Assembly (NCBI GenBank): GCA_005882135.1 | Contig: VBDR01000023.1 | Span: 57,248-121,247 of the forward strand | DNA length: 64,000 nt | DNA from: Chloroflexota bacterium | GTDB taxonomy: Bacteria; Chloroflexota; Dormibacteria; Dormibacterales; Dormibacteraceae | Reading direction: 5' to 3' | In this document: piece after piece, positions 49,015-61,101 of the stretch | Layout of the letters: each line of letters opens with the position of its first letter | Position numbering within the stretch: position 1 is the stretch's first letter | The notes under the pieces: generated by a model | What the model was told of the DNA's origin: nothing | The model's input: the letters and a program-made list of their open reading frames with translations, nothing else | Database searches by the model: none | Program-made: the position numbers and the translations under genes

Positions 49015-50115
49015 ACGAACCGCACTCCTCTGTACGACAGGCACGTCGCCCTCGGCGGACGGATGGTTGACTTCGGCGGCTGGGAGATGCCGCAGCAGTA
49101 CACCTCGATCCGCGACGAGCACTTCGCAGTCCGCAAGGTCGCCGGCCTGTTCGATGTCTCGCACATGGGCCGGTTCCGCATCGCCGGCGGATCCAGCCTG
49201 GACTTCCTGCAGCATCTGGTCACCAACGACCTGGGCCCCCTGGTCCACGGCCAGGCGCAGTACAACCTGCTCTGCAACGAAGGGGGCGGGATCATCGACG
49301 ACCTTGTCGTTTACAGGGGCAGCGAGGGTTTTTTTGCGGTCGTCAACGCGTCCAACCGTGAGCGTGACCTCAAGTGGATGCAAGAGCAGGCCCCGCCCGG
49401 CATCGAGATCGAAGACCGCACCTTCGAGCTCGGGCTCCTCGCGTTCCAGGGCCCGCGGGCGCAGGAGCTGCTGCCGGCCGAAGGCCTTGAAGACCTGCCC
49501 TACTTCGGATTTCGTGGCGGCGACGTGGCCGGTATCCACGCGCTGATCTCTCGCACCGGCTATACGGGTGAAGACGGGTTTGAGCTCTTCATCAACAGCG
49601 ACCGGGTGGGCGAGGTCTGGGACGCGATCCTTGAACGCGGCCAAGAGGCTGGGGTCCTGCCGGCCGGCCTGGGGGCTCGAGACGCCACCCGCCTCGAAGC
49701 TGCCCTGCGCCTGTGGGGCAATGACATGGATGAGACGGTGAACCCCTACGAGGCCGGCCTGGGTTGGACGGTCAAGCTTGGCAAGGGTAGTTTCATCGGC
49801 AGCGACGCGCTCCAGAAGATCAAGGCCGAGGGCCCGCGCCGGACTTTGATCGGGCTCAAGACCGAGGCCGGCAACATCGCCCGCCACGGGGCCGCGGTGA
49901 TGTCAGGCGGCAAGCGTGCCGGCGTCATCACCAGCGGCACGCATTCGTTCTTCCTCGGTTATCCCATCGCCCTCGCGATGGTCGAAGCCGGTACATTTCG
50001 GGTCGGAGACAGGGTCGTGGTCGAGGTCAGGGGCAGGGAGGCTCCGGCCGAGGTCGTCAAGCTTCCCTTCTATCGGGGCTCGGCGCGCTCGGCGGCTTCG
50101 CCCACCAGATCCTGA
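49015..50115 (+). CDS. gcvT: Glycine cleavage system T protein (aminomethyltransferase)
   Basis: 366 residues if translation begins at ACG 49015 giving (M)NRTPLYDRHVALGGRMVDFGGWEMP, the exact family N-terminus. No ATG, GTG or TTG is in frame between the sigma-like gene interior and GRM, 15 residues downstream. GTGYTGEDGFEL-type motif (SRTGYTGEDGFELFI), LGARDATRLEAALRLWGND and NPYEAGLGWTVKLGKGSFIG follow. It transfers the methylene group to tetrahydrofolate. The next genes are gcvH, gcvPA and gcvPB. Confidence 0.92.
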   Translation, partial: TNRTPLYDRHVALGGRMVDFGGWEMPQQYTSIRDEHFAVRKVAGLFDVSHMGRFRIAGGSSLDFLQHLVTNDLGPLVHGQAQYNLLCNEGGGIIDDLVVYRGSEGFFAVVNASNRERDLKWMQEQAPPGIEIEDRTFELGLLAFQGPRAQELLPAEGLEDLPYFGFRGGDVAGIHALISRTGYTGEDGFELFINSDRVGEVWDAILERGQEAGVLPAGLGARDATRLEAALRLWGNDMDETVNPYEAGLGWTVKLGKGSFIGSDALQKIKAEGPRRTLIGLKTEAGNIARHGAAVMSGGKRAGVITSGTHSFFLGYPIALAMVEAGTFRVGDRVVVEVRGREAPAEVVKLPFYRGSARSAASPTRS

Positions 50116-50149
50116 GGCAGATGCATTCAGCGGGAAGAAGGAGAGGCGC

Positions 50150-50527
50150 ATGGCTGACCGTCGCTACACCAAGACGCATGAATGGGTCACGGTCGACGGC
50201 AAGCATGCAACCATCGGCATCACAGACTTCGCGCAGTCGCAGCTGGGCGACGTCGTCTTTCTAGAGCTGCCCAGCTCCGGACGCAAGCTGACGGCGCGCG
50301 AGACGTTCGGCGTCGTCGAATCCGTCAAGGCCGCAAGCGATCTCTACTCGCCGGTGGCGGGGCGCATCACAGAGGTGAACGAGAAGCTCGCGTCTCGGCC
50401 CGAGCTCATCAACTCAGACCCATATGGCGAGGGCTGGATCCTCAAGCTCGACCTCGCCGGCGACCTGCCGCCCGACCTGCTCGACGAGACTGACTACAAG
50501 AAAGTGACTGAGGCGTCCGCCCACTAA
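50150..50527 (+). CDS. gcvH: Glycine cleavage system H protein
   Basis: 125 residues. RRYTKTHEWVTVDGKHATIGITDFAQSQLGDVVFLELP start and lipoylated Lys60 in FGVVESVKAASDLYSPV are diagnostic. It shuttles the aminomethyl group between P and T proteins. AGAAGGAGAGG gives a strong ribosome-binding site 3-12 bases before ATG. Confidence 0.97.
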   Translation: MADRRYTKTHEWVTVDGKHATIGITDFAQSQLGDVVFLELPSSGRKLTARETFGVVESVKAASDLYSPVAGRITEVNEKLASRPELINSDPYGEGWILKLDLAGDLPPDLLDETDYKKVTEASAH

Positions 50528-50528
50528 G

Positions 50529-51821
50529 TTGCCGTACCTCGTCCACTCTCCCGAGGATCGGTCGGCGATGCTGGAGACGATCGGCGTGAGCTCGATGAAC
50601 GACCTGCTGGTCGACATCCCGCAGACGCTGCGTCTCGAGTCGCTCCAGCTGCCGGCGGGGCTCTCCGAGTTCGAGACCATGGCCCAGGTCACGGCGCTGG
50701 CCAATCGCAACCGGGTGTTCGCGGACCGGCTGACTTTTCGCGGCGGCGGCGTCTACCGGCGCTTCATACCCGCGGCGGTGGCCGCGGTGACCTCGAAGCC
50801 CGAGTTCTACACCGCCTACACGCCGTATCAGGCGGAAGCGAGTCAGGGCACTCTGCAGGCGATCTTCGAATTCCAGACCCTGATCGCGGAGCTCGCGGGC
50901 CTCGACGTGGCGAACGCCTCCCTCTACGACGGCGCGACAGCCGTCGCCGAGGCGGCGATGATGGCCTACGTCCACACCGGTCGCAACGAAGTCCTGGTCT
51001 CGGGCTACGTCCATCCCGAGTACGTGCAGGTGCTGCGCGCTTTCGGTGAGGGGCGCGGGATCAAGGTCCGCAAGGGCGGCGAGCCCAACAAGAAGACCGC
51101 CGCGGTGATCTTTCAGCAGCCAGACTTCCTCGGCCTGCTGGTCGACCCCCGCGCCCTCACGGCCGCCGCCCACGAGGTCGGCGCACTCGCCATCGCCGCG
51201 GTCGACCCCATCAGCCTGGCCATCCTCGCCCCTCCAGGCGAGTACGACGCCGACATCGCCGTCGGCGAGGGGCAGCAGCTCGGACTCCCGCCGAGCTTCG
51301 GCGGGCCGCACGTGGGCTTCGTCGCCTGCAAACGCGAGCTCGTCCGCAAGCTGCCGGGACGCCTGGTCGGGACCGCCCATGACGCTGCGGGCCGCCGAGG
51401 CTTCGTGCTCGCGCTGGCGGCACGCGAGCAGCACATCCGGCGCGAGAAGGCGACCTCTAACATCTGCACCAATCACTCTCTGTGTGCGCTTGCGGCGGCT
51501 GTGTACCTCACATACATGGGCCCCTACGGTCTGCGCCAGGTCGCGGAGGTGAGCTTCACCCGAGCCCACGTTCTCGCCGAACGTCTGGCGGCCTTGCCTG
51601 GCTGGGAGCTCGCCTTCCCGGAGCGGCAGTTCCTGAACGAGTTCCCGATTCGAGTCCCCAAAGGCTCGGCGGTGGTGAGGAAGCTGGCGCGCAAGGGAAT
51701 CCTCGGTGGCCTCGATGTCAATCGCTGGTTTCGCGAGCTGAAGGGCGTGCTCACTTTCACCTGCACCGAGGTCAACGACCCGCGCGCCATCGACGAGCTG
51801 CTGCAGGCTTTGGCGTCATGA
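50529..51821 (+). CDS. gcvPA: Glycine dehydrogenase (decarboxylating) subunit 1
   Basis: 430 residues from TTG, starting one base after the gcvH stop. LVHSPEDRSAMLETIGVSSMNDLLVDIP, FIPAAVAAVTSKPEFYTAYTPYQAEASQGTLQAIFEFQTLIAELAGLDVANASLYDGATA and GRRGFVLALAAREQHIRREKATSNICTN are GcvPA signatures. Together with subunit 2 it decarboxylates glycine. Confidence 0.96.
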   Translation: MPYLVHSPEDRSAMLETIGVSSMNDLLVDIPQTLRLESLQLPAGLSEFETMAQVTALANRNRVFADRLTFRGGGVYRRFIPAAVAAVTSKPEFYTAYTPYQAEASQGTLQAIFEFQTLIAELAGLDVANASLYDGATAVAEAAMMAYVHTGRNEVLVSGYVHPEYVQVLRAFGEGRGIKVRKGGEPNKKTAAVIFQQPDFLGLLVDPRALTAAAHEVGALAIAAVDPISLAILAPPGEYDADIAVGEGQQLGLPPSFGGPHVGFVACKRELVRKLPGRLVGTAHDAAGRRGFVLALAAREQHIRREKATSNICTNHSLCALAAAVYLTYMGPYGLRQVAEVSFTRAHVLAERLAALPGWELAFPERQFLNEFPIRVPKGSAVVRKLARKGILGGLDVNRWFRELKGVLTFTCTEVNDPRAIDELLQALAS

Positions 51822-53317
51822 CCGAACCCCTCAGCTTCGAGTTGAGCCGGCCGGCGGTCGATCCGCCGCGGCTGCCCGACGCCAATGTCGCCGGACCGTC
51901 GCCGGCCGACGTCCTGCCGCGCGGGGCGTTACGCGCCAAGCCGCCAGGCCTGCCGCGGCTGAGCGAGCCCGAGATCATGCGCCACTACAGCCGCATGGCC
52001 TCGCTCAACTATTCGATCAGCGAGAACTTCTACCCGCTCGGCAGCTGCACCATGAAGTACAACCCGGTCGTCAACGAGGCCGCGGCCGCGCTGCCCGGAT
52101 TTGCGGAACTCCATCCTTACCAGGACGAGGAGACGGTCCAGGGCGCGCTCGAGCTCATGTGGCGGCTCGAGCAGGCTCTGTGCGCGATCGTCGGCGTCGA
52201 TCGGGTCACGTTGCAGCCTGCCGCGGGGGCGCACGGCGAGTGGACGGCGCTGCGCATGATCCGCGCCTACCAGCACTCGCGCGGCGAAGCCCGCACCGAG
52301 GTGCTGGTGCCCGACTCAGCGCATGGGACCAACCCCGCCAGCGCCGCCTTGAGCGGGTTCCAGGTGGTGGAGGTCAAATCGGGCGGGGACGGCCGGATCA
52401 GCCTGGCCGACCTCGAATCGAAGCTCTCGCCGCGTACCTCGGCGCTGATGCTGACCAACCCCAACACCCTGGGCCTGTTCGAGCGCGAGATCCTCGATAT
52501 AGCGGAGCTTGTGCACTCGACGGGGGCGATGCTCTACTACGACGGCGCCAACCTGAACGCCTTCATGGGCATCTGCAGGCCCGGCGACATGGGCTTTGAC
52601 GCCGTGCATATGAACCTGCACAAGACCTTCACCACTCCCCATGGCGGAGGCGGCCCCGGCGCCGGCCCGGTCGGCGTCAAGTCGGAGCTGGTGCCCTTCC
52701 TGCCCGCCCCGACCGTGGAGCGGACCAACGGCCGCCTCACCCTCGACCACAAGCGCCCGCAGTCGATCGGGCGGGTGCGCAGCTTCTACGGGAATTTCGG
52801 GATGCTGGTCCGCGCCTACACCTACATCCTGGCCATGGGCGGCGACGGCCTGAGCCAGGCCTCACGGGACGCCGTGCTGTCGGCCAACTACCTGCGCAAG
52901 CTCCTGGACGGCCACCTCGAGATGCCGCACGACGGGCCCTGCATGCACGAGTTCGTCGCCAGCGCTCACAACCTGACGGTCCAGGATGGCGTCCGCGCCC
53001 TCGACGTGGCCAAGGCTCTCCTCGACCGCGAGTTCTATGCCCCGACCGTCTACTTCCCTCTCGTCGTGCCCGAAGCGATCATGGTCGAGCCGACCGAGAC
53101 CGAGAGCAAGGCCACCCTCGACGCCTTCGCCCAGGCGGTCAGGGAGATCGTCGCCCAGGCCAAAACCGACCCTCAGGGTCTCCACCAGGAGCCCAAGCGG
53201 ACCCCGGTCGGGCGCCTCGACGAAGTGGCCGCGGCACGCCGGATCAACGCCTATCTCCAGGGTCAGAGCGAGGACCCGGTGCTGCGTTGGAAAGCGGCCG
53301 CGGAAAGCCCCTCATAA
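51818..53317 (+). CDS. gcvPB: Glycine dehydrogenase (decarboxylating) subunit 2
   Basis: 499 residues; ATG overlaps the gcvPA stop (ATGA). RHYSRMASLNYSISENFYPLGSCTMKYNP and the PLP-binding Lys in HMNLHKTFTTPHGGGGPGAGPVG mark the PLP subunit. A terminator-like hairpin with T5 follows its stop. The split gcvPA/gcvPB form is common in Firmicutes, Chloroflexota and archaea. Confidence 0.96.
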   Translation: MTEPLSFELSRPAVDPPRLPDANVAGPSPADVLPRGALRAKPPGLPRLSEPEIMRHYSRMASLNYSISENFYPLGSCTMKYNPVVNEAAAALPGFAELHPYQDEETVQGALELMWRLEQALCAIVGVDRVTLQPAAGAHGEWTALRMIRAYQHSRGEARTEVLVPDSAHGTNPASAALSGFQVVEVKSGGDGRISLADLESKLSPRTSALMLTNPNTLGLFEREILDIAELVHSTGAMLYYDGANLNAFMGICRPGDMGFDAVHMNLHKTFTTPHGGGGPGAGPVGVKSELVPFLPAPTVERTNGRLTLDHKRPQSIGRVRSFYGNFGMLVRAYTYILAMGGDGLSQASRDAVLSANYLRKLLDGHLEMPHDGPCMHEFVASAHNLTVQDGVRALDVAKALLDREFYAPTVYFPLVVPEAIMVEPTETESKATLDAFAQAVREIVAQAKTDPQGLHQEPKRTPVGRLDEVAAARRINAYLQGQSEDPVLRWKAAAESPS

Positions 53318-53350
53318 AGGGCCCTGTTAAGAGCCTTCACAGGCCTTTTT
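53318..53350 (+). terminator. Rho-independent terminator after gcvPB
   Basis: A stem with CCTGT (53323-53327) pairing ACAGG (53339-53343), extended by GG/CC with one bulge, then TTTTT at 53346-53350. It closes the gcv operon and separates it from gyrB. Confidence 0.6.
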
Positions 53351-53366
53351 CGTATTCAAAATCCGG

Positions 53367-53372
53367 TAGAAT
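53367..53372 (+). promoter_or_regulatory. -10 element of gyrB
   Basis: TAGAAT, with no clear -35. About 90 bases precede the gyrB start, so this unit has a real leader. Confidence 0.4.
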
Positions 53373-53408
53373 TGAGAGCCTGAAGTTCTGCCCAGTTGAT
53401 CCCCATGA

Positions 53409-55424
<2,016 letters not shown>

Positions 55425-55434
55425 GGACGGCCAC

Positions 55435-56412
55435 ATGCGAATAGCGGTCGACGCCATGGGCGGCGACCACGCGCCGGCCGAGATCGTGCGCGGGGCAGCC
55501 CAGGCGGCAGGAGAGTTTGGTCTCGACATCTCGCTTGTCGGTCTGCCGGCCGCGGTGCAGCCGCTTCTCGACAGTCATCCGCGGCTGCAGCTGGTGCCCT
55601 GCACGCAGGTGATCGGCATGGACGAGCATCCGGCTCAGGCGGTGCGCGTCAAACCGGACTCATCAATCTGCGTGTGTGCCCGACTGTGCAAAGAGGGACG
55701 CGTGGCGGGCTGGACGTCCGCCGGAAATTCGGGTGCGATCATGGCCGCGGCGCTCTTGATTCAGGGCCGGATCAGGGGAGTCGAGCGGCCCGCGCTTGGC
55801 TCCATCGTGCCGACGCAGAACGGCTTTGCGTACTTCCTCGACGTCGGCGCCAACGTCGACTCCAAGCCCGACTACCTGGTGCAGTTCGCGGCCATGGGCG
55901 AGGTTTACGCGCGCGAGATGCTCGGCCGGCCCGAGCCACGCGTCGCGCTCCTGAGCAATGGCGAGGAAGAGGGCAAGGGTGACGAGCTGGTCCGGGAGAC
56001 GAGCAGGCGCTTGCGAAGCACGATGCCCGGATTCATCGGCAACGTCGAACCCAAGGACATCTACGGCGCACGTGCTGACGTCGTGGTGGCGGATGGCTTC
56101 GTCGGCAACATCGCGATCAAGATGGCGGAGGCCACCGCAGAGTTTTTGTTTCGGACTCTTCGCGACGAGATTCCGAAGACGCTGCCCGGCATGCTGGGCG
56201 GGTTGCTGATCCGAACCGGCGTGCGTCAGATCCGCGAGCGGATCGACTGGCGGGAGTTCGGCGGCGCGCCGCTCCTCGGCATCGACGGGGTGGCGGTGGT
56301 GGCGCATGGACGTTCTGATGCACGGGCGATGAAGAACGCCATCCGGGTCACTCGCGACGCGGTCGAGAACCAGCTCGTCGGTAAGATTCGGGCCGAGGTG
56401 GGGAGGCCATGA
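55435..56412 (+). CDS. plsX: Phosphate acyltransferase PlsX
   Basis: 325 residues: MRIAVDAMGGDHAPAEIVRGA, GWTSAGNSGAIMAAALL, GFAYFLDVGANVDSKPDYLVQFAAMG, LLSNGEEEGKGDELV, VADGFVGNIAIKMAE. It makes acyl-phosphate from acyl-ACP for phospholipid synthesis. It lies 10 bases after gyrB and overlaps fabF (ATGA), so lipid genes are inserted between the gyrase genes. Confidence 0.96.
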   Translation: MRIAVDAMGGDHAPAEIVRGAAQAAGEFGLDISLVGLPAAVQPLLDSHPRLQLVPCTQVIGMDEHPAQAVRVKPDSSICVCARLCKEGRVAGWTSAGNSGAIMAAALLIQGRIRGVERPALGSIVPTQNGFAYFLDVGANVDSKPDYLVQFAAMGEVYAREMLGRPEPRVALLSNGEEEGKGDELVRETSRRLRSTMPGFIGNVEPKDIYGARADVVVADGFVGNIAIKMAEATAEFLFRTLRDEIPKTLPGMLGGLLIRTGVRQIRERIDWREFGGAPLLGIDGVAVVAHGRSDARAMKNAIRVTRDAVENQLVGKIRAEVGRP

Positions 56413-57653
56413 GAAACGGGCGAACCCGCGTGGTCGTGACCGGCATGGGGACGGTCAATCCGCTGGGCAAGGACCTCGAGGAATACTGGCACGGGCTGAT
56501 CGAGGGCCGCAGCGGGGCGAGCCCGATCGAGCGATTTCCCAGCGACCGCTTGCCCACAAAGTTTGCCTGCCAGGTCAATACCTTCAATGCGCAGGACTAC
56601 ATCGAGCGCAAAACGGCATCCCGCATGGCCCGCTTCTCGCAGATGGCGGTGGCGGCGTCGGGGATGGCGCTGACGGATTCTGGAATCGACCTCTCCAAAG
56701 AAGACGACTATCGGGTCGGCGTGGCGATGGGGACGGGTATTGGCGGATTTGACGAGATGACCCAGGGTGCGATCTCGTTCGCCACCAAGGGCCGCCTCAA
56801 CCCGCTCTACGCGCCGATGATCATCCCGAACATGGCCGGCGCCTCCGTCGCGATGCAGTTCCACCTGCACGGTCCGAACACGACGGTGACGACCGCATGC
56901 GCGGCTTCCACGCAGACGCTCGGCGAAGCGACGCGCATGATCCAGCGCGGAGATGCGGACGTGATGCTGGCCGGCGGCGCTGAGGCGTCGTTGTGTGAAG
57001 TCGGCATCGCGGCGTTCAACGCGATCCGTGCGCTCTCGACGCGCAACGACGCGCCGGAACGGGCCAGCCGGCCGTTCGATCGGGACCGCGATGGTTTCGT
57101 CCCGGGCGAGGGTGCGGGCACTTTGATCCTGGAATCACGTGAGCACGCGATCAATCGTGGAGCCCGCATCTACGGCGAGGTCCTGGGTTACGCGACCACG
57201 AACGACGCCTACCACCAGGTCGCCCCCGATGAGACCGGCGAGGCGCCGGCGAAGGCGGTGGTGCTGGCTCTCAAGGATGCGGGCCTGCAGCCGGAGGACA
57301 TCGACTACGTCAACGCGCACGGAACCTCGACCCAACTCAACGACGCCGGCGAGACGAAGGCCCTGAAGATCGCCCTCGGCGACCACGCACACAAGGTCGC
57401 GATCAGCAGCACCAAGTCGATGATCGGTCACCTGCTCGGCGCGGCCGGCGCGGTCGAGGCCATCGCGACGCTGCTCACGATCAACCGCGGCATCATCCAT
57501 CCGACCATCAACTATGAAAATCCGGACCCCGACTGCGACCTCGACTACGTGCCCAACACTGCACGCCGCAAGGACGTGCGGATCGCCATCTCCAACGGAT
57601 TTGGTTTTGGCGGGCACAACGCGGTCGTAGTCCTGGCCAGGTATCAGGAGTAG
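56409..57653 (+). CDS. fabF: 3-oxoacyl-[acyl-carrier-protein] synthase II
   Basis: 414 residues. Nucleophile Cys164 in [16 protein letters not shown], His residues in [11 protein letters not shown] and [16 protein letters not shown], and the end [16 protein letters not shown]. It elongates fatty acids with malonyl-ACP. Together with plsX it forms a membrane-lipid pair; acpP and fabD are not adjacent. Confidence 0.96.
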   Translation: MRNGRTRVVVTGMGTVNPLGKDLEEYWHGLIEGRSGASPIERFPSDRLPTKFACQVNTFNAQDYIERKTASRMARFSQMAVAASGMALTDSGIDLSKEDDYRVGVAMGTGIGGFDEMTQGAISFATKGRLNPLYAPMIIPNMAGASVAMQFHLHGPNTTVTTACAASTQTLGEATRMIQRGDADVMLAGGAEASLCEVGIAAFNAIRALSTRNDAPERASRPFDRDRDGFVPGEGAGTLILESREHAINRGARIYGEVLGYATTNDAYHQVAPDETGEAPAKAVVLALKDAGLQPEDIDYVNAHGTSTQLNDAGETKALKIALGDHAHKVAISSTKSMIGHLLGAAGAVEAIATLLTINRGIIHPTINYENPDPDCDLDYVPNTARRKDVRIAISNGFGFGGHNAVVVLARYQE

Positions 57654-57657
57654 CTCT

Positions 57658-60144
57658 TTGGCAGACGACACGCTCGGCACAGTCCTCACCCGCAGCCTCC
57701 AGGAGGAGATGCAGACCTCCTACATGGAATATGCGATGTCCGTCATCATCAGCCGGGCCCTGCCCGACGTGCGTGACGGGCTCAAGCCGGTGCAGCGCCG
57801 GATTCTCTACGCCATGCATCGAGCCGGCGCGACGAGCGGCAGCCGGACCAAGAAGTCCGCCGCCTTCGTCGGCGACGTGCTCAAGCTCTATCACCCGCAC
57901 AGCGATACCGCGGTTTATGACGCGCTCGTGCGGATGGCCCAGCCTTTCTCGCTGCGTTATCCGCTGATCGAGGGCCAGGGGAACTTCGGCAGCGTCGACG
58001 GCGATCCGCCGGCGGCGATGCGCTACACGGAGGCCAAGCTGTCAGCGATCACCGGCGAGCTGATGGCGGACATCGAGAAGCAAACCGTCGACATGGGGCC
58101 GAACTACGACGGCTCCGAAGAGGAGCCGTCGGTGCTCCCTGCCCGTGTGCCCAACCTGCTCGTCAACGGCGCCTCCGGGATCGCGGTCGGAATGACCACC
58201 AACATCCCTCCGCATAACCTGCGTGAGGTCACCGCCGGCGTCAAGCACCTGGTCGACAATCCTGAAGCGACCGCCGAGGACCTGCTGACCCTCATCAAGG
58301 GTCCCGACTTTCCGACCGGTGGCATCGTCATGGGCACGACCGGCATCAAGGCGGCCTATTCGACCGGCCACGGCCGCATCATCGTCCGCGCGCGTCACTC
58401 GCTCGAGCAAGCACCGAACGGCCGCGAGCGCATCATCGTCTACGAGCTGCCATACGCGGTCAACAAGGCCGCCCTGGTGGCCAAGATCGCCGAGCTCGTC
58501 TCCGAGCGCAAGCTCGAGGGCATCGCCGATCTGCGCGACGAATCCGACCGCAACGGCATGCGCGTCGTGATCGAGCTCAAGCGAGAGGCGCAGGTGTTCA
58601 CCGTGCTGAACAACCTCTACAAGCACACCACTCTGCAGACGACGTTCGGCGTGATCATGCTGGCGATCGTCGACGGCCGCCCGGTCGTGCTCAGCCTGAA
58701 GCAGGCGCTCCAGCTGTTCATCGATCACCGGCGCAACGTGATCCTGCGGCGTACGCGGTACGACCTCGAGCGGGCGCAGGAGCGGGCGCACATCCTCGAG
58801 GGCCTCAAGATCTGCCTCGACCACCTCGACGAGGTGATCAAGACGATCCGCGCCGCCTCCGACCAGGACGTGGCGGCGACTCAGCTGCAGACGAAGTTCG
58901 GTTTGAGCGAGCGCCAGGCGAAGGCGGTGCTGGCTCTGACCCTCGGCCGCTTGACTCGGCTGGAGCGCAGCAAGATCGATGAGGAGTACGAGCAGGTGAT
59001 CAAGACGATCGCCTACCTGGAAAGCATCCTGGCCAGCGACCAGAAGGTGCGGCTCCTGATCAAGGAAGACATGGACGAGCTGGTCAAGAAATACGGCGAT
59101 GACCGCCGGACCGAGATCACCGGGCAGGAGGCTACCGAGCTCTCCGCTGAGGACCTCGTGCTCAAAGAGGAAGTCGTGGTGACATTGACCCACCGCGGTT
59201 ACGTGAAGCGGCAGCCTCTACGCGTCTTTCGCGCGCAGAAGCGCGGAGGCGTCGGATTGAAGGGGGCGCGACCGACTGCCGGGAGCGAGGCGCCCAGTGG
59301 GACTCGCGAGGAGGACTACGCGCTTCACCTGCTGACGACGCACACCCACGCCTCGATGCTTTTCTTTACGCAGAGCGGGCGTGTGTTCCAGCTGCGGGTG
59401 CACGAGGTGCCGGAGCGGGAGCGACAGGCGAAGGGGATGCCGATCAACAACCTGATCGACATCGGCTCCAACGAGCGGATCACCGCTGTGTTCGTGCGCC
59501 CCGAAACCGAGAGCGAGGCCCACTACATGCTCATGGTCACCAAGAACGGATACATAAAGAAGACGGCGATGGCTGAGTACGCCAACGTGCGTCGCAATGG
59601 TTTGATCGCGATCAACCTGCAGGATGGGGACGAGCTCGACTGGGTGACGCCGACGAGTGGCTCGGACGAGGTCATCATCGCGACCGAGCTGGGCAAGGCG
59701 ATCCGTTTCAGCGAGACCGAGGTTCGCGCGATGGGCCGCGACACGCAGGGTGTGATCGGGATCAAGCTCGGCAAAGGCGACGCGGTCGCGGGCATGGCGA
59801 CCGTGGTCGAAGGTGGCGACCTGCTCGTCATCACACAGCGCGGTTACGGCAAGCGAACGCCATTGTCCGAATACCCGATGCACCACCGCGCAGGCCAGGG
59901 CGTGTTCACGTTGAAGGTGACTGACCGTGTCGGCAAGCTGACAGCGATGCGAGTTGTGAGCGACCCTGAAGAGGAGGTGCTCGTGATCAGCGCGAGCGGC
60001 ATGGTCCTGCGCACGCCGGTCGGCGCCATCTCGCAGATCGGAAGGCAGACCCAGGGCGTGATCGTGATGCGCCTGGCGCCGGACGACCAGGTCGTGGCGA
60101 TCGCGCCGGTGGCGGGGATCGAAGAGGGCGACGGCAAGGAGTGA
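57658..60144 (+). CDS. gyrA: DNA gyrase subunit A
   Basis: 828 residues from TTG. Breakage-reunion domain with active Tyr123 ([11 protein letters not shown]), coiled coil, and a C-terminal beta-pinwheel with the GyrA-box variant [11 protein letters not shown]. In the quinolone-resistance region the sequence is [15 protein letters not shown]: Ser replaces the usual Gly81 and Thr the usual Ser83 (E. coli numbering), a natural variation seen in other phyla. Separated from gyrB by plsX-fabF. Confidence 0.97.
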   Translation: MADDTLGTVLTRSLQEEMQTSYMEYAMSVIISRALPDVRDGLKPVQRRILYAMHRAGATSGSRTKKSAAFVGDVLKLYHPHSDTAVYDALVRMAQPFSLRYPLIEGQGNFGSVDGDPPAAMRYTEAKLSAITGELMADIEKQTVDMGPNYDGSEEEPSVLPARVPNLLVNGASGIAVGMTTNIPPHNLREVTAGVKHLVDNPEATAEDLLTLIKGPDFPTGGIVMGTTGIKAAYSTGHGRIIVRARHSLEQAPNGRERIIVYELPYAVNKAALVAKIAELVSERKLEGIADLRDESDRNGMRVVIELKREAQVFTVLNNLYKHTTLQTTFGVIMLAIVDGRPVVLSLKQALQLFIDHRRNVILRRTRYDLERAQERAHILEGLKICLDHLDEVIKTIRAASDQDVAATQLQTKFGLSERQAKAVLALTLGRLTRLERSKIDEEYEQVIKTIAYLESILASDQKVRLLIKEDMDELVKKYGDDRRTEITGQEATELSAEDLVLKEEVVVTLTHRGYVKRQPLRVFRAQKRGGVGLKGARPTAGSEAPSGTREEDYALHLLTTHTHASMLFFTQSGRVFQLRVHEVPERERQAKGMPINNLIDIGSNERITAVFVRPETESEAHYMLMVTKNGYIKKTAMAEYANVRRNGLIAINLQDGDELDWVTPTSGSDEVIIATELGKAIRFSETEVRAMGRDTQGVIGIKLGKGDAVAGMATVVEGGDLLVITQRGYGKRTPLSEYPMHHRAGQGVFTLKVTDRVGKLTAMRVVSDPEEEVLVISASGMVLRTPVGAISQIGRQTQGVIVMRLAPDDQVVAIAPVAGIEEGDGKE

Positions 60145-60440
60145 GCGTGGACCTCGGCTGGGTCGGCATCTGGCTGCTGATCGCCGGCGGCGCCGCGATC
60201 GTGGTCGAGGGCGCGCTCGCGGCGTGGTGGAGCGTGCGGATCACCAGGCGCGCCCAGGCGCTCAATGAGCGACTGAGGGGCGAGCAAGCTCACCTGCAGA
60301 CTGACGTGGAGAGGCTCCGCGTGTCGGTGGCCGAATCCGCCGTGCTCTGGCAGCCGTACCGCCGCTGGCTGCGCTGGCTGCGTCACCCCCTGGCGATCGC
60401 CGTCCTCCAGTCTTACGCGCGGCGCAGGCTGACGCGATGA
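60141..60440 (+). CDS. Small membrane protein with a coiled segment
   Basis: 99 residues: one membrane helix (about 8-28), then a charged helical stretch ([27 protein letters not shown]) and a second weakly hydrophobic part. Overlaps gyrA (4 bases) and the sensor kinase (ATGA), so it is cotranscribed with both. Because the kinase is soluble, this protein could be its membrane partner; that is inference only. Confidence 0.6.
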   Translation: MSVDLGWVGIWLLIAGGAAIVVEGALAAWWSVRITRRAQALNERLRGEQAHLQTDVERLRVSVAESAVLWQPYRRWLRWLRHPLAIAVLQSYARRRLTR

Positions 60441-61093
60441 CCGGGGAGCGCTCCCGGGCCGGCTCGGGGACCCAAACCTTTGCCCAGCAGGCCGCCAACG
60501 ATGCTGTGACGCGCGAACGTGCGCGCATCGCCCGCGAGCTGCATGACGGAATCGCCACCGAGCTGGCCGGCGCGATCTCGCTTTTCAAGGTTTATCTCGA
60601 GAAAGGTGAAGGCCATCGGGACGAGACCCTCATGAATGTCTTCGAGATCCTCGAGCGGTCGTTGACCCGCGTCCGTGAGTCGCTTGCCGACTTGCGACCG
60701 GCCGCGATCGGTCCGGACGGGCTCCTCGGGGACCTGCGGCGCGAGGCTGAAGAGTTCGCGCGTCTTTATGGCATCCGGGTCGAGCTGTCGAACAATGGAA
60801 CCGAGGACATGCTCTCCCCGCATCACCGCGAGGTCGTGGCGCAGGTTGTCCGCGAGGCGTTGACGAATGTGCGCCGGCACAGCGGGTCCTCGATCTGCCG
60901 GGTCAGGATGGGATTTGCGGCGCGGCCGTTCCTGATCGAGGTCTCAGACGAAGGCCGCGGCTTCGCCGACCATGGGCTGGCCGGCTACGGGCTGATGGGG
61001 ATGCGCGAGAGAGCAGCGGGAATCGGCGGGCGGCTCGAGGTGGTGAGCACCGAAGGCCGCGGCACCACGGTGTTCCTCTTCGGTCCGAATTAG
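60437..61093 (+). CDS. Soluble NarL-type sensor histidine kinase
   Basis: 218 residues. HisKA_3 domain with phospho-His36 in RERARIARELHDGIATELAGAI, HATPase_c with VVREALTNVRRHSG (N-box), VSDEGRGFADHGLAGYGLMGMRERAAGIGGRLEVVSTEGRGTTVFL (G-boxes). No sensor or membrane domain, so input must come from a partner. Such kinases phosphorylate NarL/LuxR-type regulators; the adjacent candidate (61102) has a LuxR-like helix but no receiver. Confidence 0.88.
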   Translation: MTGERSRAGSGTQTFAQQAANDAVTRERARIARELHDGIATELAGAISLFKVYLEKGEGHRDETLMNVFEILERSLTRVRESLADLRPAAIGPDGLLGDLRREAEEFARLYGIRVELSNNGTEDMLSPHHREVVAQVVREALTNVRRHSGSSICRVRMGFAARPFLIEVSDEGRGFADHGLAGYGLMGMRERAAGIGGRLEVVSTEGRGTTVFLFGPN

Positions 61094-61101
61094 GAGTCCG
61101 A

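Noticed and set aside
57889..57930. gyrA Ser/Thr at positions 81/83 as acquired quinolone resistance
   Set aside because: Such residues are natural variation in many phyla; sequence alone cannot show selection.
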